DNA of 64,000 nt, from contig JAAELO010000011.1 of NCBI GenBank assembly GCA_024226555.1, forward strand, positions 40,517 to 104,516. Reading direction: 5' to 3'. The notes under the pieces were generated by a model, which did not search any database, was not told the origin of the DNA, and saw only the letters and a program-made list of their open reading frames with translations. This stretch comes from Desulfobacterales bacterium (GTDB lineage: Bacteria; Desulfobacterota; Desulfobacteria; Desulfobacterales; JAAELO01). How positions within the stretch are numbered: position 1 is the first letter of the stretch; each line of letters begins with the position of its first letter. Position numbers and translations under genes: made by a program. Positions 17,782-27,807 of the stretch are shown here, piece by piece.

Positions 17782-18477
17782 ATGGAAAGCTTATTAAAGG
17801 ATACTGTTAAAAATAGCAGAATCCCTGCAAGACTGGATTTTCTCCAGAGTGGAACAGGTCTTATCCTGGGGCTTTTTATGTGGGTCCACATGTTCCTGAT
17901 TTGCAGTGTTATTTTTGGAAAAGAGATGTTCAATTTAGTAGCAGGAATGATGGAAGCAAAATTTCTTTCATCTTCTGGTCATGGCTGGCCGATTCTTGTT
18001 GTTTTTGCTGTAGCTGGTGTATCAGCTGTTTTTGTTGTTCACGCAGCCCTTGCCATAAGAAAATTTCCACACAACTGGAAACAGTATAAAATATTGAGAC
18101 AACATGTGAAGATGATGAACCACAAAGATACAAATATGTGGTTTATTCAGTTCATAACTGGTTTTGCGATGTTTTTTCTAGGTTCAATGCATTTGATTAT
18201 CATTATGACAAATCCTGAAATCAACAGTATTGCATCTGCAGGAAGAGTTAATGGAAATGTAATGTGGCCATTTTATGCTCTTCTTCTGATTTGTGTTGAA
18301 CTCCATGGGACCATCGGTCTTTACAGACTATGTGTTAAATGGGGATGGTTTATTGGTAAAGATGCAAAGAAAAGTCGAAAAAGACTTCAATTATTAAAGC
18401 AGGCTCTTTCTGTCTTCTTTATAGTTGTTGGATTTTGGGCACTTACCGCATTCTATATGATCGGGAGGCAAATTTAA
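17782..18477 (+). CDS. frdC: Fumarate reductase / succinate dehydrogenase cytochrome b subunit (type B, Wolinella-like)
   Basis: A 231-residue membrane anchor that binds two haems and quinone. It has about five hydrophobic segments: around ILGLFMWVHMFLICSVIF, GWPILVVFAVAGVSAVFVVHAAL, FITGFAMFFLGSMHLIIIM, FYALLLICVELHGTIGLYRL and ALSVFFIVVGFWALTAFYM. Haem-ligand-type His residues lie in WVHMF, VVHAAL, GSMHL and ELHGT, as in di-haem type B enzymes. GGGGG precedes the ATG. frdA begins at the base after its stop. Direction of catalysis cannot be read from sequence. Confidence 0.93.
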   Translation: MESLLKDTVKNSRIPARLDFLQSGTGLILGLFMWVHMFLICSVIFGKEMFNLVAGMMEAKFLSSSGHGWPILVVFAVAGVSAVFVVHAALAIRKFPHNWKQYKILRQHVKMMNHKDTNMWFIQFITGFAMFFLGSMHLIIIMTNPEINSIASAGRVNGNVMWPFYALLLICVELHGTIGLYRLCVKWGWFIGKDAKKSRKRLQLLKQALSVFFIVVGFWALTAFYMIGRQI

Positions 18478-20448
18478 ATGAAAGTAATTTATACGGATTC
18501 ACTGGTTATAGGTGGTGGACTTGCTGGATTACGAGTTGCTATCGCCTCCAAAAAAAGAGGTTTTGATACAATCGTTCTCTCTTTAATGCCAGCAAAAAGA
18601 TCTCACTCGGCAGCTGCCCAGGGTGGGATGCAGGCAAGTCTTGGTGCAAGCGTAAAGGGTGACGGAGATGATGAAAACGTCCACTTTGAAGATACTATAA
18701 AAGGTAGTGACTGGGGAGCTGATCAGGATGTGGCAAGAATGTTTGTTAATACTGCTCCAAAAGCGATCAGAGAACTTAGCAGTTGGGGAGTTCCATGGAG
18801 CAGGGTTAGAAAAGGTGACAGGCAGGTTGTTATAAATGCAGAGAAAGTTACCATTACAGAGAAAGATGAAGCACATGGACTAATAACAGCACGTGACTTC
18901 GGTGGAACCAAAAAGTGGAGAACCTGTTATACTTCAGATGGTACTGGTCACACAATGCTGTACGCTGTTGATAATAAAGCAATAGAACTTGATATCCCTG
19001 TTCATGAAAGAAAAGAAGCTATTGCTCTGATTCATGATGATGGCGCATGTAAGGGAGCTATCGTTAGAGACCTTGTTACAGGTGAACTTATTGCTTATGT
19101 TTCAAAGACTACCACAGTTGCAACTGGTGGTTATGGAAGAATCTATTCAGTTTCAACAAATGCAATAATATGTGAAGGAATTGGTGCTGCAATAGCGCTT
19201 GAAACAGGAGTTGCTCCACTTGGAAATATGGAGGCAGTTCAGTTTCATCCAACAGCAATTGTTCCCGTTGGAATTCTTACAACTGAAGGTTGTCGTGGTG
19301 ATGGTGGTTTACTTCTTGATAAAGACGGATACCGCTTCATGCCCGATTATGAGCCAGATAAAAAAGAGCTTGCTTCCCGTGACGTTGTGTCAAGAAGAAT
19401 GACTGAACATATGAGAAAAGGTAAAGGAAGTCCATCAAGATATGGAGATCACCTGTGGCTTGATATAAGGCTTCTTGGAAAAGAACATATTAATAAAAAC
19501 CTTCGTGAAGTAAAAGAGATCTGTGAATATTTCTTAGGAATAGATCCTGTAAATGAGCTTATTCCTGTTAGACCAACACAGCACTATTCAATGGGTGGTG
19601 TAAGAACCAAATCAAATGGTGAAAGTCCTGAACTTCGTGGTCTTTTCTCTGTTGGTGAAGCTGCTTGCTGGGATATGCATGGTTTCAACCGTTTAGGTGG
19701 AAACTCAGTTGCAGAAACAGTTGTTGCAGGTATGATTGTTGGTGAATATGTAGCTGATTACTGTGAAAATACTTCAGTAAATATTGAAACATCTGTTCTT
19801 GAAAAATTCCTTAAAAAAGAGGAAGACAAAATAACAGAACTTCTTGAAAGAGAAACCGGAGAGAATGTTTTTGAGCTAAAAGAAGCTATGCAGGAAACCA
19901 TGATGACGAACGTTGGTATCTTCAGAAATGGAGACGACCTTCAAACAGCTGTTGACACACTGAAAGATCTTCTTAAGAGAAGTAAAAACATCTGTCTGAA
20001 GAATAAAATACGTTCATCTAACCCTGAACTTGTTGAAGCTATCAGAGTTCCAAAGATGATCAAGCTTGCAATAACAGTTGCTTATGGTGCTCTTCTTCGG
20101 ACTGAGAGCCGTGGTGCTCATTCACGTGAAGATTTCCCTGAAAGAAATGACAAGGAATGGCTAAAGAGAACTCTTACTTACTGGAGAAATGAAAGTGATG
20201 ATCTTCCGGAAGTAAAATATGAGGATCTTGATATCATGAAGATGGAGATGCCTCCTGCTTCACGTGGGTATGGTGTTGATAATACAATTCATCACCCTGA
20301 TACTGAAAAAAGAGTAGCTGAAGTTGAAGAAATTTTAAAAGCAAATCCTGATGCAGACAGACATGAGATACAAAATCTTCTTATGCCAATTGAGATACCT
20401 GAGAAATTCAGAGGGCAAAATGAAAGAGTTGGAAGGGGGTTCAAGTAA
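18478..20448 (+). CDS. frdA: Fumarate reductase / succinate dehydrogenase flavoprotein subunit
   Basis: A 656-residue FAD subunit that interconverts succinate and fumarate on the cytoplasmic side of the membrane. It has the Rossmann dinucleotide motif [10 protein letters not shown], the covalent-FAD region [10 protein letters not shown] (His43), [21 protein letters not shown] and [10 protein letters not shown] in the active site, and TQHYSMGGV in the capping region. The C-terminal domain ends with the Arg-rich [16 protein letters not shown] segment. It starts directly after frdC and overlaps frdB by one base (TAATG), showing tight coupling. Confidence 0.97.
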   Translation: MKVIYTDSLVIGGGLAGLRVAIASKKRGFDTIVLSLMPAKRSHSAAAQGGMQASLGASVKGDGDDENVHFEDTIKGSDWGADQDVARMFVNTAPKAIRELSSWGVPWSRVRKGDRQVVINAEKVTITEKDEAHGLITARDFGGTKKWRTCYTSDGTGHTMLYAVDNKAIELDIPVHERKEAIALIHDDGACKGAIVRDLVTGELIAYVSKTTTVATGGYGRIYSVSTNAIICEGIGAAIALETGVAPLGNMEAVQFHPTAIVPVGILTTEGCRGDGGLLLDKDGYRFMPDYEPDKKELASRDVVSRRMTEHMRKGKGSPSRYGDHLWLDIRLLGKEHINKNLREVKEICEYFLGIDPVNELIPVRPTQHYSMGGVRTKSNGESPELRGLFSVGEAACWDMHGFNRLGGNSVAETVVAGMIVGEYVADYCENTSVNIETSVLEKFLKKEEDKITELLERETGENVFELKEAMQETMMTNVGIFRNGDDLQTAVDTLKDLLKRSKNICLKNKIRSSNPELVEAIRVPKMIKLAITVAYGALLRTESRGAHSREDFPERNDKEWLKRTLTYWRNESDDLPEVKYEDLDIMKMEMPPASRGYGVDNTIHHPDTEKRVAEVEEILKANPDADRHEIQNLLMPIEIPEKFRGQNERVGRGFK

Positions 20449-21182
20449 TGGAACAAGAGGGAAGAAAGTTAACTATACAAATACTTAGATTTAATCCCCA
20501 GCTTGAAGGTGATACTCCGAGAATGGTTTCCTACGAAATCACAGAAGCTCCGGGTATGACAATCTTCATTGCTCTTAATGAAATCAGAGAAAAACATGAT
20601 AGTTCTGTTCAGTTTGATTTTATATGCAGAGCAGGAATCTGTGGCAGTTGTGCAATGATTATAAATGGTACACCAGATCTTGCATGCAGAACTTTGACTT
20701 CAAAATTTAAAGATGGTCAAATCAAGTTACTACCACTTCCTGGATTTAAGCTTATTGGTGACCTTTCTGTAGATTCCGGAACATTCATGCGACATATGAA
20801 TGAACGAATCGAAGGTTGGATTCATGATATAAAAGCTGATGAAGTTGATTTCAACAAGCTTGAAGAGAGAATGGACCCGGATGTTGCTGAAGAGATCTAT
20901 GAACTTGAACGTTGTGTTGAATGTGGTTGCTGCATATCAGCATGTGCAACCAAGCGAATGAAAGATGGTTTCTTGGGCGCAGTTGGATTTATGAAACTTG
21001 CACGTTATGCTCTTGATCCAAGAGATAAGAGAAGTGACAGCGATTTTTATGAAATCGTTGGTGATGATAATGGTGTATTTGGTTGTATGTCTCTTCTTGG
21101 ATGTGAAGACTATTGTCCAAAGGATCTGCCACACCAAACACAGATAGCATATTTAAGAAGAAAGATGTTATCTGTTAAGTAA
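20448..21182 (+). CDS. frdB: Fumarate reductase / succinate dehydrogenase iron-sulfur subunit
   Basis: A 244-residue electron-transfer subunit carrying three clusters. The N-terminal ferredoxin domain has CRAGICGSCAM...C for 2Fe-2S. The C-terminal domain has CVECGCCISAC, and GCMSLLGCEDYCPKDLP completes the 4Fe-4S and 3Fe-4S sites. The DYCP segment is intact. Start overlaps the frdA stop. It is the last gene of frdCAB. A short hairpin (21218-21237) follows before the malic enzyme gene. Confidence 0.96.
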   Translation: MEQEGRKLTIQILRFNPQLEGDTPRMVSYEITEAPGMTIFIALNEIREKHDSSVQFDFICRAGICGSCAMIINGTPDLACRTLTSKFKDGQIKLLPLPGFKLIGDLSVDSGTFMRHMNERIEGWIHDIKADEVDFNKLEERMDPDVAEEIYELERCVECGCCISACATKRMKDGFLGAVGFMKLARYALDPRDKRSDSDFYEIVGDDNGVFGCMSLLGCEDYCPKDLPHQTQIAYLRRKMLSVK

Positions 21183-21217
21183 TAAATTAATAGAATCTGT
21201 GTAGGTTCTTTATATTC

Positions 21218-21237
21218 ACAGTTTTTTTATAAACTGT
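21218..21237. repeat. Hairpin between frdB and malic enzyme gene
   Basis: ACAGTTT / AAACTGT around a T-rich loop. It may attenuate read-through; there is no strong T-run after it. Confidence 0.35.
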
Positions 21238-21280
21238 AGATTTAAATTATAAATTTTTTAATAAAAGTGAGAATAGAAAA

Positions 21281-22564
21281 ATGGCAAATTATGACAGCGA
21301 ATCCCTGGAATATCACGCAAATCCAGTAGCAGGAAAAATAGAAGTAGTTCCAACAAAACCATGTAAAACAGCTGACGATCTTTCAATGGCATATACTCCT
21401 GGTGTTGCTAAACCAGTTCTTGAAATTGCTGCTGATCCTAAAAATGCACTTAAGTATACAAGTAAGGGAAACCTTGTTGGTGTTATTTCAAATGGTACAG
21501 CTATTCTTGGTCTTGGTAATAAGGGACCTTTAGCAAGTAAGCCGGTTATGGAAGGTAAAGGCGTTCTTTTCAAAAGATTTGCAGATGTTGATGTATTCGA
21601 TATTGAGCTTGATACAGAAGATCCTAAAAAAATCATCGAAGTAGTTAAAATGATGGAGCCAACATTTGGTGGAGTTAATCTTGAAGATATTAAAGCTCCT
21701 GAGTGTTTCGAAATTGAAGAAGCTCTTATTGAGATGTGTGACATTCCAATTTTCCACGATGATCAGCATGGTACTGCAATCATCTCAGCAGCAGGTCTTA
21801 TTAATGCTCTTGAGATCACAGGTAAGAAAGTTGAAGATGTTGTTTGTGTTTTCAATGGTGCCGGAGCTGCTGGTATTGCATGTGCTAAGCTTTTTATTGA
21901 GATGGGTGTTCAGTACAAGAATCTTTATATGTGCGACTCAAAAGGCGTTTGCTACAAAGGTCGTGAAAAGGGTATGAACAAATATAAGGATATCTTTGCT
22001 CTTGATACAGATAAGAGAACTCTTGCCGATGTTATGGATGGAGCAGACGTTTTTATCGGTGTTTCCCAGAAAGATGTTGTAACTCCTGATATGCTTCTTT
22101 CCATGAATAAAAGCCCAATCGTTTTTGCAATGGCAAATCCAGATCCTGAAATTACATATGAATTAGCCGTAGAAACAAGAGATGATGTTATCATGGCAAC
22201 TGGTAGATCAGATTATCCTAACCAGATTAACAACGTTTTAGGCTTCCCTTTCATCTTCAGAGGTGCTCTTGATGTTGGAGCAAAAAAAATTACTGAAGGA
22301 ATGAAAATAGCTGCTGCAAAGGCACTTGCTGATCTTGCAAAAGAGCCTGTTCCAGAATCTGTTAAAGCGGCATATGGTGGAGAAGAGTTCTCTTTTGGTC
22401 CAAGATATGTTGTTCCAAAGCCTTTTGACCCAAGAGTAATTGAGTGGGAAGCTGTAGCAGTTGCAAAAGCAGCAATGGATGAAGGTATAGCTACAAATCC
22501 GATTAAAGACTGGGATGCATATAAAGCAGGTCTTAAGAAGAGAATGGCAAAATACTGGGAATAA
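21281..22564 (+). CDS. Malic enzyme (malate dehydrogenase, oxaloacetate-decarboxylating), short form
   Basis: A 427-residue enzyme converting malate to pyruvate and CO2 with NAD(P)H. Motifs are AYTPGVAKPV, the metal/substrate region FHDDQHGTAII, the Rossmann motif FNGAGAAGIACAKLF, and FAMANPDPEI followed by ATGRSDYPNQINNVLGFP. It lacks the C-terminal phosphotransacetylase-like domain of long MaeB proteins. It follows frdB by 98 bp, upstream of fumarase, and completes a succinate-fumarate-malate-pyruvate route. The NAD versus NADP preference cannot be decided here. Confidence 0.94.
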   Translation: MANYDSESLEYHANPVAGKIEVVPTKPCKTADDLSMAYTPGVAKPVLEIAADPKNALKYTSKGNLVGVISNGTAILGLGNKGPLASKPVMEGKGVLFKRFADVDVFDIELDTEDPKKIIEVVKMMEPTFGGVNLEDIKAPECFEIEEALIEMCDIPIFHDDQHGTAIISAAGLINALEITGKKVEDVVCVFNGAGAAGIACAKLFIEMGVQYKNLYMCDSKGVCYKGREKGMNKYKDIFALDTDKRTLADVMDGADVFIGVSQKDVVTPDMLLSMNKSPIVFAMANPDPEITYELAVETRDDVIMATGRSDYPNQINNVLGFPFIFRGALDVGAKKITEGMKIAAAKALADLAKEPVPESVKAAYGGEEFSFGPRYVVPKPFDPRVIEWEAVAVAKAAMDEGIATNPIKDWDAYKAGLKKRMAKYWE

Positions 22565-22573
22565 GATTCAAAC

Positions 22574-22606
22574 AAAACGGGATTTAATTTTTAAGTCCCG
22601 TTTTTT
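22574..22606 (+). terminator. Rho-independent terminator after malic enzyme
   Basis: Stem AAAACGGGA / TCCCGTTTT followed by T-run, 10 bp beyond the stop codon. It probably ends the scpA-to-malic-enzyme transcription unit. Confidence 0.85.
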
Positions 22607-22937
22607 ATTTTTAGTATAGAAATAAAGCCTCCGGCGGAAAACTTTTTGAAAAAAGTTTTATCAAAAACTTATGGTTAAGTTAATGAATAGAGACTTCTAA
22701 GTTAATGACCATAAAAGAGTAAAGATAGTATCACAAATAGATATTTTGGTTCAGTTCAAGGAAGATCAAAATTTTATCCGGAGGAATATAAATGACATAT
22801 TTTGAGGATTAAAATTTTTATTTATAATATCATGAGAATAAAACAAAATTAAACCATTTTTGTTTTTCTAAAGATTTTATAAAGGTTCTGACGCAGAAAT
22901 CAATCAAAAGAGCATTTGTGATGAAAGGAATATAAAT
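22607..22937. other. Intergenic gap with a 6-codon open frame and MITE debris
   Basis: No full gene. A very good ribosome site (CCGGAGGAATATAA) precedes the frame ATG ACA TAT TTT GAG GAT TAA at 22792-22812, encoding MTYFED only. Further on, AAAGATTTTATAAAGG resembles the MITE interior. The fumarase promoter should be here but no clear -35/-10 pair stands out. Confidence 0.4.
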
Positions 22938-24542
22938 ATGTCGGATTTTAACTATGAAGAGATGTTTCCACTCGGTGAAGACAAAACTGAGTATAAACTT
23001 CTTACAAAAGATTACGTTGAAGTAAAATCTTTTGATGGAAATGAGATCCTGAAAGTTTCTGAAGAGGGTATAAATTATATTGCTGAAAAAGCTTTCAAAG
23101 ATGTTTCACACCTTTTCAGAAAGACTCATCTGGATTCTTTAAAGCGTATTATGGAAGATCCGGAAAGCAGCGAAAATGATAAATATATCGCTCTTGAGAT
23201 GATTAAAAATGCGGTAATTTCGGCTGACATGGTATTCCCAATGTGCCAGGATACAGGAACCGCAATTGTATTAGGATACAAAGGACAAAATGTCTGGACC
23301 GGATTTGATGATAAAAAAGCGATCTCTGAAGGTATCTATAATACATACACAAATAACTATTTAAGATACTCTCAAAATGCCGCTTTAACAATGTATGAAG
23401 AGAAAAATACCGGAAATAACCTTCCAGCCCAAATAGATCTTTACGCATCAGAAGGTGATGCTTTTAAATTTCTGTTTATTGCAAAGGGTGGCGGTTCAGC
23501 GAATAAGACTTTTCTCTATCAGGAAACAAAAGCAGTTTTAAATCCTGAAAAGCTTGTTTCCTATATGGTTGAGAAGATGAAGTCACTTGGAACAGCAGCT
23601 TGCCCTCCATACCATCTTGCGTTTGTTGTAGGTGGAACTTCAGCAGAACTTACATTAAAGACTGTTAAATTAGCATCTGCAGGTTATCTTGATAATCTTC
23701 CAACAACAGGAAGTGAAACAGGAAGAGCATTCAGAGATATTGAACTTGAAGATATTATTCTTAAAGAGTCACACAAAATAGGCTACGGTGCTCAATTTGG
23801 TGGAAAGCATTTTGCCCATGATGTTAGAATTATAAGACTTCCAAGACATGGCGCATCCTGTCCAATCGGACTTGGAGTTAGTTGCAGCGCAGATAGAAAC
23901 ATGAAGGGTAAGATAACAAAAGATGGTATTTTTATAGAACAGTTAGTTGAAGATCCATCAGTTTATCTACCAGAATCTGAACCGGAAGATACCTCTTCTG
24001 TTAAGATCGATCTCAATATGCCTATGGATGAGATACGAAAAAACTTAAGTAAATACCCTGTTTCAACCCGTCTTCTTCTTACTGGTAAGATTATTGTAGG
24101 TAGAGATATTGCTCATGCCAAGATCAAAGAGAAATTAGACAAAGGCGAAAGTGTTCAGGAATACTTAAAAGACCACATTATCTATTATGCAGGCCCAGCT
24201 AAAACTCCGGATGGAGAAGCTTCAGGTTCCTTTGGTCCAACAACAGCAGGAAGAATGGATTCTTATGTAAATCTGTTCCAAAGCAAAGGCGCATCAATGA
24301 TAATGCTTGCAAAAGGAAACAGATCACAAGCTGTTACAGATGCCTGTAAAGAGTTTGGTGGTTTCTACCTTGGATCTCCAGGTGGCCCTGCAGCAAGACT
24401 CGGTAAAGACTGCATCACTAACGTAGAAGTTCTTGAGTATCCTGAACTCGGCATGGAAGCAGTTTTTATGATCACAGTAAAAGACTTTCCAGCATTTATT
24501 ATAGTTGATGATAAAGGTAACGACTTTTACGCGTCTTTATAA
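22938..24542 (+). CDS. Fumarate hydratase, class I (4Fe-4S)
   Basis: A 534-residue single-chain class I fumarase that interconverts fumarate and malate. The N-terminal (alpha) part has [13 protein letters not shown] and the [17 protein letters not shown] segment, which supplies cluster cysteines. The C-terminal (beta) part has [26 protein letters not shown] and the substrate-binding KGNRS. It is oxygen-sensitive in known members, which fits an anaerobe. AAAGGAATATAAAT precedes the ATG. It is monocistronic, with a strong terminator after it, and links the frdCAB product to the malic enzyme. Confidence 0.95.
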   Translation: MSDFNYEEMFPLGEDKTEYKLLTKDYVEVKSFDGNEILKVSEEGINYIAEKAFKDVSHLFRKTHLDSLKRIMEDPESSENDKYIALEMIKNAVISADMVFPMCQDTGTAIVLGYKGQNVWTGFDDKKAISEGIYNTYTNNYLRYSQNAALTMYEEKNTGNNLPAQIDLYASEGDAFKFLFIAKGGGSANKTFLYQETKAVLNPEKLVSYMVEKMKSLGTAACPPYHLAFVVGGTSAELTLKTVKLASAGYLDNLPTTGSETGRAFRDIELEDIILKESHKIGYGAQFGGKHFAHDVRIIRLPRHGASCPIGLGVSCSADRNMKGKITKDGIFIEQLVEDPSVYLPESEPEDTSSVKIDLNMPMDEIRKNLSKYPVSTRLLLTGKIIVGRDIAHAKIKEKLDKGESVQEYLKDHIIYYAGPAKTPDGEASGSFGPTTAGRMDSYVNLFQSKGASMIMLAKGNRSQAVTDACKEFGGFYLGSPGGPAARLGKDCITNVEVLEYPELGMEAVFMITVKDFPAFIIVDDKGNDFYASL

Positions 24543-24586
24543 AAATCTATATAAATAGATCTTAAGTTTTAGTAAAATAATAGAAA

Positions 24587-24619
24587 GGCAAAAGAGAATA
24601 TCTCTTTTGCCTTTTTTTT
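24587..24619 (+). terminator. Strong rho-independent terminator after fumarase
   Basis: 11-bp perfect stem GGCAAAAGAGA / TCTCTTTTGCC with a 3-nt loop and a run of eight T. Confidence 0.95.
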
Positions 24620-25113
24620 GTTCAAGAATTTAATTCCCAGCAACAAATCAAAGAAAAAAAATCTCCTGTAAAACAAAATAAAATCATTTTTGTTTTATAG
24701 GAAGCTAAACTTTTGAAAAGTTTAACAAACAGGTCTGTTAACCTCTAAAACTATCCAATCATGGTTAATATAACTTGAGAAAAGAGAAAGAAAAACAAAA
24801 ACGGTTTAAATTCTTCTTTAGGATTATAAGGAAAAATATTCCCCTATTTAAAAAAGTTGATTTTAGAAATTCTATAACTTTTTGCATTATAAAATACCTT
24901 TTAATAATGGTTTTGTATAGACAGGCTTTGGCTCTTTTAGTTATAAAAGGTGCCAATAGTGTTTTCACTAAATTAAGTCACAATTTTGACACTCAGATTA
25001 GTTAAGAAAACTGATCAAAAATAAATTTAGATAGTTCTTAACTACCGTACCTACGATTTAATATAGAAACATCCTGTAAATATTTCCTTTTAATAAAAAT
25101 TGATAATATAAAA
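24620..25113. other. Intergenic gap upstream of the flagellar operon
   Basis: No gene supported. It contains a long hairpin near 24664-24701 (CCTGTAAAACAAAA / TTTTGTTTTATAGG, one mismatch) whose arms also occur inside some MITE copies, then TAAACTTTT/AAAAGTTTA near 24706. The remainder is AT-rich and may hold activator sites for the sigma-54 promoter at 25114. Confidence 0.4.
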
Positions 25114-25129
25114 TGGCACTTTTGTTGCA
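25114..25129 (+). promoter_or_regulatory. Sigma-54 promoter of flgF-flgG-flgA-flgH-flgI-flgJ
   Basis: TGGCAC-TTTTG-TTGCA matches the -24/-12 consensus, with exactly 10 nt between the GG and GC dinucleotides. It lies 45 bp upstream of the flgF start. This implies RpoN plus an enhancer-binding protein not encoded in this window. Confidence 0.85.
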
Positions 25130-25174
25130 TAGTTAGATCTCAGAAATATTTTTAAAATATCAGGAGAATTAATT

Positions 25175-25855
25175 ATGTTATTGGAGTTAACTAAATCAGT
25201 TCAATCAGGAATTCGCCAGGAAAGGCAATATGAGATTATCTCCAACCATCTCGCCAACGCAGACACAACAGGTTTTAAAGGTGATATTCTCACATTTGAC
25301 CAGATGATGGATGCTCATCTGAATGTAGATCTTACACAGGGTGATATAAAGTCCACCGGCAACGCTTTAGACCTTGCTCTGACTGATAAGGGTTTCTTTA
25401 AAATTCAAACTCCTCAGGGTATACGATACACACGAAATGGAAATTTCATGCTCAATGCGGCGGGAAATCTTGTTACTCAAACAGGAGATACTGTTTTGGG
25501 TGATGGAGGACCAATAAATATTGATGGAACAGATGTGACAATCCATGAAAATGGTGATATAGCTGTGGATGGTGAAGTCGCTGGAAATCTTGATATAGTT
25601 TTTTTTAACGACCCAACACTTCTTGAAAAAGATGCAAACGCCAATTTTACATATTCAGGTGGAGAGGCTGGTGAAATTCCACCAATAAACCTTTCTGTAA
25701 AGCAGGGTTCTCTGGAAAATCCTAATGTTCAAACTGTCAAGGAAATGACAAAGATGATTGAGAGCCATAGAACGTATGAAACCCTGCAAAAACTTATGCA
25801 TACATTTGATGAGATAGATTCAAAGTCAATAAATGACGTGGGTAGAGCTGTTTAA
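25175..25855 (+). CDS. flgF: Flagellar basal-body rod protein FlgF
   Basis: A 226-residue rod protein, secreted through the flagellar export apparatus. The N-terminal rod motif is IISNHLANADTTGFKGD, the conserved NLANxxTxGFK sequence shared by rod and hook proteins. The mid domain has LALTDKGFFKIQTPQGIRYTRNGNF, and the C-terminal helix ends ESHRTYETLQKLMHTFDEIDSKSINDVGRAV. Shorter than FlgG, as expected. CAGGAGAATTA precedes the ATG. It is first in the operon behind a sigma-54 promoter; a 127-bp gap holding two perfect hairpins separates it from flgG. Confidence 0.93.
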   Translation: MLLELTKSVQSGIRQERQYEIISNHLANADTTGFKGDILTFDQMMDAHLNVDLTQGDIKSTGNALDLALTDKGFFKIQTPQGIRYTRNGNFMLNAAGNLVTQTGDTVLGDGGPINIDGTDVTIHENGDIAVDGEVAGNLDIVFFNDPTLLEKDANANFTYSGGEAGEIPPINLSVKQGSLENPNVQTVKEMTKMIESHRTYETLQKLMHTFDEIDSKSINDVGRAV

Positions 25856-25905
25856 AATGATTTAGGATTTAACTGTTTAAATAGATAAGTTTAATCAGTT
25901 TAAAT

Positions 25906-25931
25906 ACATAAAAAATACAAATTTTTTATGT
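25906..25931. repeat. Hairpin 1 in the flgF-flgG gap
   Basis: Perfect 11-bp stem ACATAAAAAAT / ATTTTTTATGT with loop ACAA. Confidence 0.6.
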
Positions 25932-25947
25932 AAGATTTAATATAAGC

Positions 25948-25968
25948 ACAGAAAAAATATTTTTCTGT
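25948..25968. repeat. Hairpin 2 in the flgF-flgG gap
   Basis: Perfect 9-bp stem ACAGAAAAA / TTTTTCTGT with loop ATA, ending 4 nt before the GGAGG of flgG. It could influence flgG translation or mark an RNA processing site. Confidence 0.5.
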
Positions 25969-25982
25969 TATTGGAGGCAAAA

Positions 25983-26765
25983 ATGATTAGAGGACTCTGG
26001 ACAGCGGCATCGGGAATGGCAGCACAACAAATGGCAATTGATACTGTATCCAACAACCTTGCCAATGCAAACACAACTGGATTTAAGAAAAGCAGGGCAA
26101 ATTTTCAGGATCTTATGTATCAAAATTATCTTATTGCCGGTGCAACTACTGCAGATGGAAATCAAACCCCCTCCGGTATCCAGGTAGGTATGGGTGTTAA
26201 ACCTGCAAGTGTTCAAAAAATGTTTAAAGAGGGAGATTATCTTCAAACAGGAAATGACCTTGATTTTGCTATTGAGGGGAAAGGTTTTTTTAGTGTACAG
26301 CACGGAGATGAAGTTCTTTATACAAGAGCAGGAAACTTTCAGGTTGATAGAGAGGGTTTCATAACAACCACAGCTGGAGATCGATTAATTCCTGAAGTCA
26401 ATGTACCAGAAGGTACTATACTTGTAACCCTCAGGCCAAATGGAAGACTAACTGCCCATGGTGCTGATGAAGCTATTCTTGCCACAGCTGATATTCCTTT
26501 AACTTCATTTATTAACCCGGCAGGACTTTTTGCCGTTGGACAGAATCTTCTGAGACCGACTGAAGGATCAGGAGATGCAATTGAAGGAATACCGGGTGAG
26601 GGTGGATTTGGAACACTTTCAAATAATCAGCTTGAGATGTCAAATGTCTCTGTTGTTGACGAGATGGTTTCAATGATTGTTGGCCAAAGAGCTTATGAAG
26701 CAAACTCCAAAGCACTACAAACGGGTGACAGTATGCTTGGTATTGCTAATGGATTAAAGAGATAA
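25983..26765 (+). CDS. flgG: Flagellar distal rod protein FlgG
   Basis: A 260-residue distal rod subunit. It begins MIRGLWTAASGMAAQQ and carries VSNNLANANTTGFKKSRANFQDLMYQ, the FlgG-specific rod motif, followed by FAIEGKGFFSVQ and the C-terminal LSNNQLEMSNVSVVDEMVSMIVGQRAYEANSKALQTGDSMLGIANGLKR, which is near-universal in FlgG. The ATG at 25983 follows TTGGAGGCAAAA; a TTG four codons earlier overlaps that site and is not used. flgA follows within about 15 bp. Confidence 0.96.
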   Translation: MIRGLWTAASGMAAQQMAIDTVSNNLANANTTGFKKSRANFQDLMYQNYLIAGATTADGNQTPSGIQVGMGVKPASVQKMFKEGDYLQTGNDLDFAIEGKGFFSVQHGDEVLYTRAGNFQVDREGFITTTAGDRLIPEVNVPEGTILVTLRPNGRLTAHGADEAILATADIPLTSFINPAGLFAVGQNLLRPTEGSGDAIEGIPGEGGFGTLSNNQLEMSNVSVVDEMVSMIVGQRAYEANSKALQTGDSMLGIANGLKR

Positions 26766-26779
26766 TTGATTTGATAACT

Positions 26780-27763
26780 ATGGGACAAAAAACAAAATAC
26801 ATATATATTAAAGATCTCCTTTGGATATTGTATCTTTGGATATCAGCTGTTCTTGTTTTTTTAGCAATTGTTTTTAATATAAACAGAGCCGTTGCTAAAG
26901 ATTTAGTCTCAATAAAAAATAGCGCTATTGTTAATGGAAGTAAAATATACCTGAAAGACATATCTGAAACCAAAAACCCATTAATAAAAGATATTTTGAT
27001 AGGTAACAGCCCAAGGCCGTCCAAAATAATCAGTATAAGTGGATACAAGATAGCATCTATCTTAAGGTCAAATAAGATCCCAGATGATATAACAATTGAA
27101 GTCCCTGAAACCGTTGTTGTACAGAGAGATTTTCAGGTTGTTCAATCATCAGAATTAGAAAAAATATTTAGAAAGACAGTTGAAAAAGAGTTAAAAGGTA
27201 AATCAATAGAAATATCGCGTATTAAAGTAAGAGGTTTAATTAAATATCCAACTGGTAAAATATCATTTATTCCGGATCTGGGAAGAGTAAAACTTAGTGG
27301 GAAAGTTGGAGTACCATTTGAAGTGAAAATTAATGGTCTTCATGTCGGAAAAATTAGAATAAATGCATGGATAGATAGATTTGAGAATATTGTGTTTGCA
27401 GCCAGAAACATAAAAAGAAAATCAATTATTGAGGAATCAGATCTGCTATTTAAAAATATTAATGTTGCAAAGTACTATGGAGACTACATTTCAACAATTG
27501 AGGATGTAATAGGAAAAAAAGCTAAAAGGTCCATAAAAAAGGGAACTATCATAAAAGAAAGAAGTGTTGAAAGAGCTCCTTTAATCAATAAGGGAAGTAT
27601 GGTCAGACTAATTGCCTCAAATGGAAACTTGATTGTTGAAACTGTTGGGAGAGCAAAGAATGATGGGTATAAAGGGGAAACAATTCTGGTTGAAAATATC
27701 TCCTCAAAAAAAATTATAATGGGAAAAGTAATAGATAAGGCAACTGTTTCTGCTTTTTTTTAA
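26780..27763 (+). CDS. flgA: Flagellar P-ring assembly chaperone FlgA
   Basis: A 327-residue periplasmic chaperone for FlgI polymerisation. An N-terminal membrane-spanning/signal segment (LLWILYLWISAVLVFLAIVF) is followed by a domain starting AKDLVSIKNSAIVNGSKIYLKDIS. The C-terminal SAF/ChapFlgA domain shows RNIKRKSIIEESDLLF, KGTIIKERSVERAPLINKGSMVRLIAS and the terminal GKVIDKATVSAFF. A TTG three codons upstream is an alternative start; neither has a strong ribosome site, so coupling to flgG is likely. A MITE end fragment follows its stop. Confidence 0.9.
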   Translation: MGQKTKYIYIKDLLWILYLWISAVLVFLAIVFNINRAVAKDLVSIKNSAIVNGSKIYLKDISETKNPLIKDILIGNSPRPSKIISISGYKIASILRSNKIPDDITIEVPETVVVQRDFQVVQSSELEKIFRKTVEKELKGKSIEISRIKVRGLIKYPTGKISFIPDLGRVKLSGKVGVPFEVKINGLHVGKIRINAWIDRFENIVFAARNIKRKSIIEESDLLFKNINVAKYYGDYISTIEDVIGKKAKRSIKKGTIIKERSVERAPLINKGSMVRLIASNGNLIVETVGRAKNDGYKGETILVENISSKKIIMGKVIDKATVSAFF

Positions 27764-27768
27764 AATGG

Positions 27769-27788
27769 AACAGTTATTAGAGATTCCC
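27769..27788. mobile_element. MITE end fragment between flgA and flgH
   Basis: AACAGTTATTAGAGATTCCC is a right terminus; no left terminus is nearby. It begins a few bases after the flgA stop codon and ends about 20 bp before the flgH start. Confidence 0.7.
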
Positions 27789-27807
27789 TTAATAAAGGAT
27801 ATAAATT

